Below are positions 26,841 to 35,074 of a DNA stretch of 64,000 nucleotides, in pieces. The notes below the pieces were generated by a model, which worked only from the letters and a program-made list of their open reading frames with translations, had not been told where the DNA came from and searched no databases. Numbering within the stretch: the stretch's first letter is position 1; the number at the start of each line of letters is the position of its first letter. Source of the stretch: an uncultured bacterium (GTDB taxonomy: Bacteria > Nitrospirota > Thermodesulfovibrionia > Thermodesulfovibrionales > Dissulfurispiraceae); assembly GCA_937949555.1 (NCBI GenBank), contig CALEDV010000017.1, positions 1 through 64,000 of the forward strand, in the 5' to 3' direction. The position numbers were made by a program, and so were the translations under genes.

Positions 26841-29054
26841 TTAAAACCCCGCTGACAATGTCATCATCACCGTAAAGGGCATACCTTGTAAATAGCTCGT
26901 TGCACCCTGACGGGCATCGTCAGAGGATGTTATCACAGCCACATATTTTTTGTTGAAGAGATTGTTCATATCTAATGAAATCTTCACCTCTTTGGCAATA
27001 GACCTTAATGGTTGGGTGTAACTTACCCTTAAGTCAGCAAGCCATGCAGGGTCTATCCTTTCAAGGTTTGTGGCATCGCCATACCTTGTGCCGAGATATC
27101 TCAAAGAAGGCATTATCTCAAGCCCTTTATGGTTGTATAAAACACCTGTCTTTACCTGTAGTTTGGGCGTATCAACAACCTGATTGCCCTTTGTGGCAAG
27201 TCTATTACCTGCAAATACCATATCCTCATCATATCTCATAAGCACATAAGAGGGATTAATGAAGAATTTAAAGGCACCAGATAGCACTATATTTGAGTCG
27301 ATCTGAATGCCATAGCTCGTTGCCTTACCGATATTTTGCTGATAATTGAGGCTTACCCTTGGATCGTATATGGTGGTAAGTAGCTTTCGGTGCTTTGCAT
27401 AAAATATTGTTGGTGATAGGTCAAAGTGAGACACCCTGAACCTTACCCCTAAATCAACGCTGTCAGACTCCTCCATGTCGTAGCCTTTGAATAGGTCATT
27501 GAGCGTGATGCCCCTTGAGATAAAGGTCTGACGATTAGCGTTGTAAAGAGACACTAATGGCAGATATGAATAGGGTCTGATGAAGTTTTTGCCATAACTA
27601 CTATATATCTGTACGCTTTGGGTAAAATCATAGGATACCCCAACCGATGGTAGCCAAATCTTGTATGTCTCGCCCTCTCTGTCTAAGTCCGATGCCCTAA
27701 GGGGTTTATAATCTGGTGCAGGACCTGTCACAAAGCCCTCACTTGAAGAGTCCTTAAAGGCAAAATACTTCACCCCTGCCTGCCAGTTAAATTTGCCATG
27801 AGTACCTGCAACCTTTATATATGGGCTATTTATGTATGTAGAGCCAGTAGTTGCAAATACACCCCTCCCTCTGTATTGAAGCCCTCCTGTAGTAATGGTA
27901 TAGTTTTCTGTAGATATGTTCATATCTGACCGTTCAAACTGATAGCCCAATCCTGCCCTTACTTCCTCACTAAAGGCATAGGTTATATCTGCAATAACAC
28001 CCAATCGGTCGATATCTCTAAGTCTTTTTTGCACCTGACCACCACCTACTGTGACGCCCTGAAGTATCTCGGAGTCCTCTTTGCTATAGTAGGGCTTTAG
28101 GGTAATCTTCAAATCATAAGAGGGCTTTGCTGTGAGGATTGCAAAGAGGTCTGTGTTTTTTAAGTCAGACTTGTTGTAGTCATAATAATTGATGTCCTGT
28201 GCAGGAGTGCCTGTGAGATTGTTATTGTAATCAACAGGGTAATTATCTGATAGCCTGACAACCTGAGCATAGCTTAAAGGTCTATACAGGTGCTGCTTTT
28301 GATGGTTGTGATTAAACCACAGCTTTAAATCAATGTCCTTTGTTAAGGCATTGGTCAATGTAAGGTTAAAATTATTTCTTGGTCCTAACTTACCAGGTCC
28401 ACGCCATTTATCTGCATTTGTGTAAGAGTATGAGCCTGATAAGGCAGTGCCTATGGGTTTTATCTCACCTGCGTCAATCCTCAAAAGGGTTCTTAAATAT
28501 TTATCTGATCCAATCGTACCTGATAGGTTAGCGCCAAAGTCCTTTCTTGCCCAACGGGGCCTTAGCTCAATGGCACCACCTCTTGAACCTACCCCAACAC
28601 CCAAATCGGCAGAGACCGCCCCCATATAAACTGCAATGGAGTCAAAGTTTTCCATGTCGTAGAGGTAGTCCCTCGGACCAATAGGATTACCGCCATAATT
28701 AGGCACACCTAACACAGTCAGTCCGCCTAAATAGCCCCTGACACCACGCATCCTGATTGTCCTCTGTTCTGCAGCAAGCCCTCTGCTATCGGCGCTTTCT
28801 ACACTCACTGAGGGCAGTATCCTAAGGCTCTCATAGACACTGGTGCTTGTAGATGCCCCCTGTATCTCTATGCCCTTTTTAGTAATCTCTGTCCCAGTAT
28901 AGACGGTGTCCTCTGTCTCTTTGGTAGGTGTGGTTATCTTATCAGCAACCACTGATATCTCCTCCATCTTCATAGGGTCCTCTGAAGGTTGCGTATAAGC
29001 AACCTGACAAAACAGAATAACTAGGATTAAGATGCAAAATCTTACAGTCCACAT
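26841..29054 (-). CDS. TonB-dependent outer-membrane receptor
   Basis: Active uptake channel of the outer membrane. I place the start at ATG 29054, behind GAGGAGG with eight-base spacing; the frame opening at 29084 would add ten polar residues before the signal peptide. The signal peptide is MWTVRFCILILVILFCQVAYT. The TonB box region is EEISVVADKI, the plug domain includes ASTSTSVYESLRILPSV and VRMRGV-like text, and the barrel ends in a C-terminal aromatic-poor VMMTLSAGF. About 737 residues. Neighbouring TonB/ExbBD and a PF01497 binding protein suggest a siderophore, haem, cobalamin or other metal chelate. A structured leader shared with the binding-protein gene lies upstream. Confidence 0.92.
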   Translation of the reverse strand: MWTVRFCILILVILFCQVAYTQPSEDPMKMEEISVVADKITTPTKETEDTVYTGTEITKKGIEIQGASTSTSVYESLRILPSVSVESADSRGLAAEQRTIRMRGVRGYLGGLTVLGVPNYGGNPIGPRDYLYDMENFDSIAVYMGAVSADLGVGVGSRGGAIELRPRWARKDFGANLSGTIGSDKYLRTLLRIDAGEIKPIGTALSGSYSYTNADKWRGPGKLGPRNNFNLTLTNALTKDIDLKLWFNHNHQKQHLYRPLSYAQVVRLSDNYPVDYNNNLTGTPAQDINYYDYNKSDLKNTDLFAILTAKPSYDLKITLKPYYSKEDSEILQGVTVGGGQVQKRLRDIDRLGVIADITYAFSEEVRAGLGYQFERSDMNISTENYTITTGGLQYRGRGVFATTGSTYINSPYIKVAGTHGKFNWQAGVKYFAFKDSSSEGFVTGPAPDYKPLRASDLDREGETYKIWLPSVGVSYDFTQSVQIYSSYGKNFIRPYSYLPLVSLYNANRQTFISRGITLNDLFKGYDMEESDSVDLGVRFRVSHFDLSPTIFYAKHRKLLTTIYDPRVSLNYQQNIGKATSYGIQIDSNIVLSGAFKFFINPSYVLMRYDEDMVFAGNRLATKGNQVVDTPKLQVKTGVLYNHKGLEIMPSLRYLGTRYGDATNLERIDPAWLADLRVSYTQPLRSIAKEVKISLDMNNLFNKKYVAVITSSDDARQGATSYLQGMPFTVMMTLSAGF

Positions 29055-29176
29055 AGATAAATCCTCCTCGCTCTGTTTATTCAATAATCATCTCTTTACC
29101 TTTAAATCTCAATTGCCTGAAACCCTTAGACTGATTAAGGACATCAAAAAAACATCTCTGCCTACAAAATACTGAA

Positions 29177-29295
29177 CCACCTCCTCTCTTTTATGAGCAT
29201 TGATCAACAAAAAAAGCCACGAAATAATCTGCCTTCGTGGCCTTTTTGGTTATTCTTTATAAATCAGTCTAAAAACCCTTCTTGGGTCTAAAGAC
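29177..29295 (-). promoter_or_regulatory. Structured leader element B upstream of the TonB-dependent receptor
   Basis: Read on the minus strand: a hairpin with loop AAGAA (29295-29267), a linker containing AAAGAATAACCAAAA (29258-29244), a hairpin GCCACGAA..TTCGTGGC (29241-29216) and a T7 run (29215-29209), that is a good intrinsic terminator, then AGAGGAGGTGGT (29188-29177). The same order recurs upstream of the binding-protein gene at 30427-30540. The layout suggests transcription attenuation. It ends about 120-150 bases before the receptor start, and may also serve as the terminator of the binding-protein gene. Confidence 0.6.
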
Positions 29296-29327
29296 ACTAT
29301 CAGTCAAATGAGTCTTAAGAGAGTTTC

Positions 29328-30413
29328 TTACTCATACCCCTTGAATGCCCTTGTAAGCCCTGCAATGTCTCTAATTACGCCCTTACCTATCATAAACCTT
29401 ACAATCTCGTCGGTTTTTTTCATTATGTCTATATCCTTAAACCTATCAGGATATATGGTCTTACCAATAAAGTAGCCATTACACAGGGCATATTCAATGT
29501 TTGTGTAATAACTATTAAAAGGCAAAGTCACAAATACTTTTTTATCCTGAAATGCCTTGAGAGCTTTAAAAAGGCTCTGCTGTTTTTTTTCATTTTCTAT
29601 TATGTTAAGCCCGCCACTATCAAGAAAGATTAAATCTGGATTCCAGCTTATCAGTTGTTCCTTATCTATGAAGTATGCACCCTTTTTATCTACCACCGAT
29701 GCCACATTAATGGCGTTTACCCACTCAATGGGTAGATAAAGTCCCTGGGTGCTTTTAATACCCTGTGAGCCTCTAAAGCTAACACCACCAACATAGACCC
29801 TCTTTTTGTCCTCTATGTCCACTGTCCTTTTTTTGAGGTCAGATAATATTTTGTCAATATATGTTCGGACATCCTCAGCCCTTTTGGGTTTGTCAAGCAC
29901 CTTGCCCAATAGTCTAATTGATTCCTTTATCTTTCCTGCATCAAGAGAACCAATGTCTCCATAGGAAACTAAAAGTACAGGTATGTTTGTCTTTTTTTGA
30001 ATGATCTCTGCGTTTGCTACATTTGGGTCAGCGGTGATGATCAATTGAGGTCTTACCCTTATTAGCGCCTCAAAATCAGGGAGTTTCCCTGGCCCACCTT
30101 CACTGATAACAGGCAGATGATCTATCCTATCTTTGACAACAAGGCTATAAGGTCTCATAGCTGTATGTTCCATCCTTTTTTCAATCCCTTCAAGCCCCAC
30201 TACTTTATCAGTAGCATCTAAATACACTATCAACCTCAATGCCCCACTGATTGCCACAATGCGGTCAATTTTCTCAGGCACTGTCACCTTTCTGCCTGCC
30301 ATGTCTGTTACTACAGGGCCAGCAATAGCAAAACAAGGCATGAGCAATAGGGCAACAAACCACAGAGAAAAAGAGACGATACTGTAGCGCCTTGAAAACT
30401 TTAAGTAGTTCAT
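29328..30413 (-). CDS. Periplasmic binding protein of an iron-chelate/cobalamin-type ABC transporter
   Basis: Class III (PF01497) substrate-binding protein, 361 residues. A signal peptide spans about residues 1-31 (basic SRRYS, hydrophobic run, CFAIAG). The mature protein starts VVTDMAGRKVTVPEKIDRIVAI, the standard family opening; later VRPQLIITADPN and SWNPDLIFLDSGGL are typical. No permease or ATPase gene is adjacent, so it must share a membrane complex encoded elsewhere. It is transcribed toward the TonB-dependent receptor with 243 bases between, and both genes carry the same kind of leader. Ligand unknown: siderophore, haem, cobalamin or molybdate-like chelates are all possible for such pairs. 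Confidence 0.88.
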   Translation of the reverse strand: MNYLKFSRRYSIVSFSLWFVALLLMPCFAIAGPVVTDMAGRKVTVPEKIDRIVAISGALRLIVYLDATDKVVGLEGIEKRMEHTAMRPYSLVVKDRIDHLPVISEGGPGKLPDFEALIRVRPQLIITADPNVANAEIIQKKTNIPVLLVSYGDIGSLDAGKIKESIRLLGKVLDKPKRAEDVRTYIDKILSDLKKRTVDIEDKKRVYVGGVSFRGSQGIKSTQGLYLPIEWVNAINVASVVDKKGAYFIDKEQLISWNPDLIFLDSGGLNIIENEKKQQSLFKALKAFQDKKVFVTLPFNSYYTNIEYALCNGYFIGKTIYPDRFKDIDIMKKTDEIVRFMIGKGVIRDIAGLTRAFKGYE

Positions 30414-30426
30414 CTTATCACCACCA

Positions 30427-30540
30427 CCTCCTTTTTATAAACAAAAAGCCACGAAAGAACCTGTCTTCATGACCGTTGCCTTCGTGGCTTTTGGTTATTC
30501 TTTAAATAAAAATGAATCTAAGACCCTTCGTGGGCTTTAG
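30427..30540 (-). promoter_or_regulatory. Structured leader element A upstream of the binding-protein gene
   Basis: Minus strand order: hairpin CTAAAGCCC-ACGAA-GGGTCTTAG (30540-30518), linker with AAAGAATAACCAAAA (30503-30489), terminator-like hairpin with arms GCCACGAA (30488-30481) and TTCGTGGC (30455-30448), T5 (30447-30443), then AAGGAGG (30433-30427) 14 bases before the ATG. Linker and terminator arms are identical to element B; the first hairpin differs in sequence but keeps its shape. The Shine-Dalgarno sequence sits right behind the terminator, as expected for an attenuator or riboswitch expression platform. Confidence 0.6.
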
Positions 30541-30584
30541 TGTAAATAACGGCTATGGATATAACATTTAATGCCTGATACTGT

Positions 30585-30731
30585 CAAGCCCCTCTAAACC
30601 CCAATAGCCCTTAGGTATTTGTAACGAGCAAGAGGTATGCGACAAAAAGACTGCTTGAAGGATTTAACCTATTTCCACTGGCATGAAAATAAGGACCCTT
30701 CGGCATACCCCCTTACTTATGGCAATTTTAT
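30585..30731 (+). repeat. Dispersed intergenic repeat, copy 3 (diverged)
   Basis: The tail CGGCATACCCCCTTACTTATGGCAATTTT (read in pieces at 30700-30729) matches the end of the copy at 13508-13695, and GGTATTTGTAACGAGCAAGAGG near 30614-30634 resembles its left part. It fills the gap between the leader of the binding-protein gene and nuoG; no gene is seen in these bases. Confidence 0.4.
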
Positions 30732-30737
30732 ATGATA

Positions 30738-33194
30738 TCAATCCATTGACAACCTTACTGCCACAAGGGGCACCCCTTGACCAATAGATGGATAGGTGAG
30801 TGTATTTAGCCTTGCATGGATAAAGTGTAAGGGTGCAAATACACAGCCCTGAGGCACCTCATTTGTAATAAGGGGCTTTATAAAGACATCACCCCTTCTT
30901 GATGTAACCCTTATTGGTCTGCCCTCCTTGATATCAAACCTCTCGGCATCAATGTTGTTTACGAGTAAAAAGGCATCAGGGACAAAGGCAGAGAGATTCT
31001 TTGATAGACCCGAGAGGGCCCCTGAGTGTTGCAACACATTGGCAGTTACCAAGGTTAAAGGATACTCACTGTCTGTAGATTCAAGGATCACATTTTCCAC
31101 TGGGTTAAATGCCTTAAAGTACTCACGCCCTTTTATAGAAAGCCCTATCTTTTCCTTTGACTTTACCCCTATCTCCTCAAGGGTCATGGGGACTGGCGCA
31201 GTCGTCATTGCCCTTGCCACATTCCTTAGTATCATCCAATCGGGCATGGACTGCCCAACCACAGAAGAGATCTTTGATATACCCTGTATCAATCCTGATG
31301 CAGATAAGAAATTACCATCCTTTTCGGCCCAACTGCATGCAGGCAAGACTACATCAGCTATCTTGGCGGTGTCAGTCATGAAGATGTCTTGGACTGCCAA
31401 GAATTCAAGCCCCCTCAGCCTTTTCTCCACAGCCTTTAGGTTTGGAAAGACCACGAGAGGGTTCTCACCGAGAATATAGAGAGCCTTCAATTCAGTACTC
31501 TCATACATCATCTGGTAGCCGTTTAAGCCATTGTCCTGAGGTCTGACACCGCTAAAGTATGTACCAAGGGTATTGCAGAGCTCTGCAGGTGATTGGAGTT
31601 GGTCAGGAGAGTCACCCATGAGGAGTATAAGATTTGCCGCTGCGAGCAATATATTGACATCCTTTGTATTCTCTGAAAAGCTCGAGGTAATGGCAATGAG
31701 CCTCTTCTGTGCCCGAGCGTAGTCTTCAGCAATGCTGACTATTATTTGTTCATCGACCCCAACTTCAGAGGCAGCCTTTGAGAGGGAGAAATTGTCTAAA
31801 AAGTGCACCATCTTGTCGTGATTCTGTATCCCAGAGAGGGCCTCTCTGTTGTAAAGCCCCCTGTCATAGATCACCTTCATAAGGGAGTTTATAAAGGTAG
31901 TGCCATGACCTGGCCTGATCCTTATCCAGTCTGCTGTATTCCTTGCAAGCTTGGTCTCCTTTGAATCTACCACCACGAGCCTTGAGCCAGCGTTCTTGCT
32001 GTGTATGAAATTAAGTCCCCAGACGGGCAATGTGGATGTGATGTCAGACTCGATGATGAGCATAAAGTCTGAGTATAATGGTTTGTCCCACTGAATAGGT
32101 AAGTAGTCAATACCAAATGCCGCCTTGAAGGCCTGTAAGGCCTTTGCGTAACCAAATCTGGCAGCAGAGTCTATAGAGTCTGTGCCTATAACATCCCTGA
32201 GTAAGAATTGGAGCATATAGTTGTCTTCTATAGTGCACCTCTGTGAGCCAATCCCACCAATAGATGCAGGGCCATATTTGTCCTTAATGTCTGTTAGTCT
32301 TTTAACGATGTAATCAATCGCCTCATCCCAAGTTACTGGCTCGTGGGTTCCATCTTTCCTTATCATTGGTTGAGTGAGTCTATTTTCGGAGTAAATAAAA
32401 TCAAAACCAAACCTACCCCTCCCACATAGATTACCGTCGTTAATACCAGTGCCCTCTTTCCCCCTCGAGCGTATTATCTTGTTCTCTCTGGTATTGACAG
32501 CGATTGTGCACCCACAGCCACAGAAAGGACAGATGATTGTATGCTCATCCATATACCATATCCTTGATTTATGCCTGTAGTCTTTGCTGCCCAACGCCCC
32601 TACGGGACATGCGTCTATACACTGCCCACAAAACTCACAGTCAAGGGTCTCTTCAAAGGCTGGGCTTATGTTGGTGCGAAAGCCCCTACCTATAAAATTA
32701 AGGGCCCCTACCCCCTGGTGTTCATTGCATATACCAACACATATGCCACAGAGCACACAACGATTTGGATTGCGCTCCACAAAGGGCGCCTCGAGCCTCT
32801 CCTTGTCCTTCCTCCTGACTGCTGTAAACCTGTTTCCGTGCCCTCCGTAACGGAATGCAATATCCTGAAGCTTACACTCCCCTGCCTTATCACATATGGG
32901 GCAGTCCAGAGGGTGATACAAAAGCAGGAACTCTAAGACAGTCTTCCTTGCCTCAGCAATGGTATCACTTTCGGTGATTACTACCATGCCATCTCTAATC
33001 TGTGTCGCACAGGCCGCCGATAATTCCCTTTGCCCCTCAATCTCCACAAGACATAGCCTACAACCCGCATAGGGTTTTAGCCTCTTGTCGTAACAGAGGT
33101 TGGGTATGTATATGCCGTTTTCTAAGGCCGTAGCCAACACTGTGGCACCTTTTTCGCCCTTCACCTTTTTATTGTTGATGGTCAGTTCTATCAT
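30738..33194 (-). CDS. NuoG/FdhA-like iron-sulfur and molybdopterin-fold subunit lacking the catalytic Cys/Sec
   Basis: Large subunit of a NuoEFG-like trimer, 818 residues. The N-terminus is a [2Fe-2S] ferredoxin (CYDKRLKPYAGCRLCLVEI, C34 region), then a His-Cys cluster (HPLDCPICDKAGECKLQD) and two [4Fe-4S] clusters (CVLCGICVGICNEHQG, CEFCGQCIDACPVG). The molybdopterin-type domain follows with CPFCGCGC .. LCGRGR for another [4Fe-4S]. At the place where formate dehydrogenases have the Mo-ligating Cys/Sec and the next His (RxCHS/RxUH), this protein reads SAARFGYAKAL, so it should not be a formate dehydrogenase. It therefore resembles NuoG: an electron wire with an inactive Mo fold. It overlaps nuoF by four bases. 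Confidence 0.85.
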   Translation of the reverse strand: MIELTINNKKVKGEKGATVLATALENGIYIPNLCYDKRLKPYAGCRLCLVEIEGQRELSAACATQIRDGMVVITESDTIAEARKTVLEFLLLYHPLDCPICDKAGECKLQDIAFRYGGHGNRFTAVRRKDKERLEAPFVERNPNRCVLCGICVGICNEHQGVGALNFIGRGFRTNISPAFEETLDCEFCGQCIDACPVGALGSKDYRHKSRIWYMDEHTIICPFCGCGCTIAVNTRENKIIRSRGKEGTGINDGNLCGRGRFGFDFIYSENRLTQPMIRKDGTHEPVTWDEAIDYIVKRLTDIKDKYGPASIGGIGSQRCTIEDNYMLQFLLRDVIGTDSIDSAARFGYAKALQAFKAAFGIDYLPIQWDKPLYSDFMLIIESDITSTLPVWGLNFIHSKNAGSRLVVVDSKETKLARNTADWIRIRPGHGTTFINSLMKVIYDRGLYNREALSGIQNHDKMVHFLDNFSLSKAASEVGVDEQIIVSIAEDYARAQKRLIAITSSFSENTKDVNILLAAANLILLMGDSPDQLQSPAELCNTLGTYFSGVRPQDNGLNGYQMMYESTELKALYILGENPLVVFPNLKAVEKRLRGLEFLAVQDIFMTDTAKIADVVLPACSWAEKDGNFLSASGLIQGISKISSVVGQSMPDWMILRNVARAMTTAPVPMTLEEIGVKSKEKIGLSIKGREYFKAFNPVENVILESTDSEYPLTLVTANVLQHSGALSGLSKNLSAFVPDAFLLVNNIDAERFDIKEGRPIRVTSRRGDVFIKPLITNEVPQGCVFAPLHFIHARLNTLTYPSIGQGVPLVAVRLSMD

Positions 33195-35062
33195 TGCCCT
33201 GCCTCCTTATCCGCAATATCTCCCTTTGGCGCCTCTGTATTTGACAATATACTTTCCCTCATTGCACGAGGACCTATCTTTATGCTGTAAAAATTGCACT
33301 TTAAATAGCATGACCTACATTGGATACACAGAGACTGGTCAATGTGATGGGGCTTTTTCCTTTCTCCACTTATTGCCTTCTTAGGACATACCCTTGCACA
33401 GGCCCCGCAACCAACACATTTAGTCTCATCAATATAGAAGGTGCACAATTCTTTACAAACACCAGTCTTACACCACTTTTGCTCCACATGTTCTATAAAC
33501 TCATCCTTAAAGTATCTAAGGCTGGTCAATACAGGGTTTGGAGAGGTCTTTCCCAATCCACAGAGCGATGCATTGATTATCTGTTTACTTATATTTTCAA
33601 TCAATTCAATGTCTTGCTTCTCTCCTCTACCTTCTGTAATCTTGCACAATAGGTCAAGCAGTACCGTATTACCTATCCTGCAGGGAGTGCATTTGCCACA
33701 GGACTCCTCAGTGGAGAACTCCAGGAAAAACTTAGACACACTGACCATGCAGTTTAGGTCATCCATGACAACCATACCGCCTGAACCCACTATGGCACCG
33801 GTCTTCTGTATATCCTCAAAGGTCACTGGCGTATCAAGTAGGGACTCAGGGATGCAACCACCAGAGGGACCACCTAACTGAACGGCCTTAAACTTTCTAC
33901 CCTTTGGGATACCCCCACCTATGTCAAATATTATCTTTCTAAGGGGGGTACCCATTGGTACCTCTACAAGACCTATGTTCTTTATGGATCCGCTTAAGGC
34001 AAATACCTTTGTGCCTGTGGATCTCTCTGTACCGAGGCCCCTATACCAGTCTCCACCTCTCAGTATTATTTGAGGGATGTTGGCAAGGGTCTCTACATTG
34101 TTAAGGACTGTAGGCCTATCCCAGAGCCCCTTTACTGCAGAACGCCAGAACTTGGGCCTCGGCATACCTCTCTTGCCCTCGATAGAACGCATGAGGGCCG
34201 AGGCCTCACCACAGACAAAGGCCCCTGCACCCTGACTGATCTCTATATCGAAGTCAAAACCACTGTTAAGGATATTGTCACCTAACAATCCATATTCTTT
34301 TGCCTGAGCTATGGCGATCTTGAGCCGACTAACTGCAAGGGGATACTCGGCCCTCACATATATGTATCCCTTATTTGCCCCTATTGCCTTTGCCCCAATC
34401 AACATCCCCTCAAGGACTGCATGGGGGTCACCTTCCATAATACTCCTGTCCATAAAGGCCCCTGGATCACCCTCATCTCCGTTACAAATTATATACTTAA
34501 GTGGGGCGTCTACCTTTGCGCTCAACTCCCACTTTAGGCCTGTGGGAAAACCAGCGCCCCCCCTACCTCTGATGCCTGACTTCTTTACCTCTTCTATGAT
34601 CTCTTGTGGTGTCATCTCAAAAAGGGCCTTTGCTGCTGCAAGGTATCCCTCCCTGGCAATGTACTCCTCCATCTTCTCAGGGTCTATAAGCCCCTTGTTC
34701 CTTAGTGCCCAGGTTGTTTGATACTTAAAAAAGGGTATCTCATCCATGAGGGCAATAGGGTGTTTTGTGGTGGAGTCCTTATGCATCAACCTCTCAACCG
34801 GCATGCCCTTTATGAAGTGTTCCTCCACTATCTCTGGTATATCCTTTAGCATAAACTTTTCATAGAAGATTCCCTCAGGATACACCGTCATCACAGGCCC
34901 TTGGGCACAAAAGCCATTACAACCTGTAAATACCACATTGACCTCATTCTCAAGTCCCCTGTTTAAGAGCTCCTCCTCAAGGGCCTCTTTGATCTTAAGG
35001 CTACCGCTGGCCATACAACCCGTCCCCCCGCAAAGCATTATGCTCGATCTGTATAGATTCAT
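33191..35062 (-). CDS. NuoF/HydB-like NAD(H)- and FMN-binding subunit
   Basis: NADH-oxidising (or NAD-reducing) flavoprotein, 623 residues. It has a thioredoxin-like [2Fe-2S] domain at residues 1-90 (CGGTGC .. CNGFC), the NADH site GRGGAGFPTGLKW, the FMN site NGDEGDPGAFMDR and YIYVRAEYP, an SLBB segment, the N3 [4Fe-4S] motif ESCGKCTPCRIG, and two extra C-terminal [4Fe-4S] ferredoxin motifs (CVGCGACARVCP, CIQCRSCYLKC). The N- and C-terminal extensions are those of HydB/NfnB-type subunits in multi-subunit hydrogenases and formate dehydrogenases, some electron-bifurcating, rather than of core complex I NuoF. A GGGGGAATAAGG ribosome site precedes the start. Confidence 0.9.
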   Translation of the reverse strand: MNLYRSSIMLCGGTGCMASGSLKIKEALEEELLNRGLENEVNVVFTGCNGFCAQGPVMTVYPEGIFYEKFMLKDIPEIVEEHFIKGMPVERLMHKDSTTKHPIALMDEIPFFKYQTTWALRNKGLIDPEKMEEYIAREGYLAAAKALFEMTPQEIIEEVKKSGIRGRGGAGFPTGLKWELSAKVDAPLKYIICNGDEGDPGAFMDRSIMEGDPHAVLEGMLIGAKAIGANKGYIYVRAEYPLAVSRLKIAIAQAKEYGLLGDNILNSGFDFDIEISQGAGAFVCGEASALMRSIEGKRGMPRPKFWRSAVKGLWDRPTVLNNVETLANIPQIILRGGDWYRGLGTERSTGTKVFALSGSIKNIGLVEVPMGTPLRKIIFDIGGGIPKGRKFKAVQLGGPSGGCIPESLLDTPVTFEDIQKTGAIVGSGGMVVMDDLNCMVSVSKFFLEFSTEESCGKCTPCRIGNTVLLDLLCKITEGRGEKQDIELIENISKQIINASLCGLGKTSPNPVLTSLRYFKDEFIEHVEQKWCKTGVCKELCTFYIDETKCVGCGACARVCPKKAISGERKKPHHIDQSLCIQCRSCYLKCNFYSIKIGPRAMRESILSNTEAPKGDIADKEAGQ

Positions 35063-35074
35063 CCTTATTCCCCC

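Noticed and set aside
29177-30540. Known riboswitch (cobalamin, preQ1, molybdenum cofactor, metal-sensing classes)
   Set aside because: None of the conserved cores I know is visible; the element is shorter and built of two simple hairpins.
30738-33194. Formate dehydrogenase alpha subunit
   Set aside because: The Mo-ligating Cys/Sec and its following His are absent (SAARFGYAKAL), so the NuoG-like call is safer.
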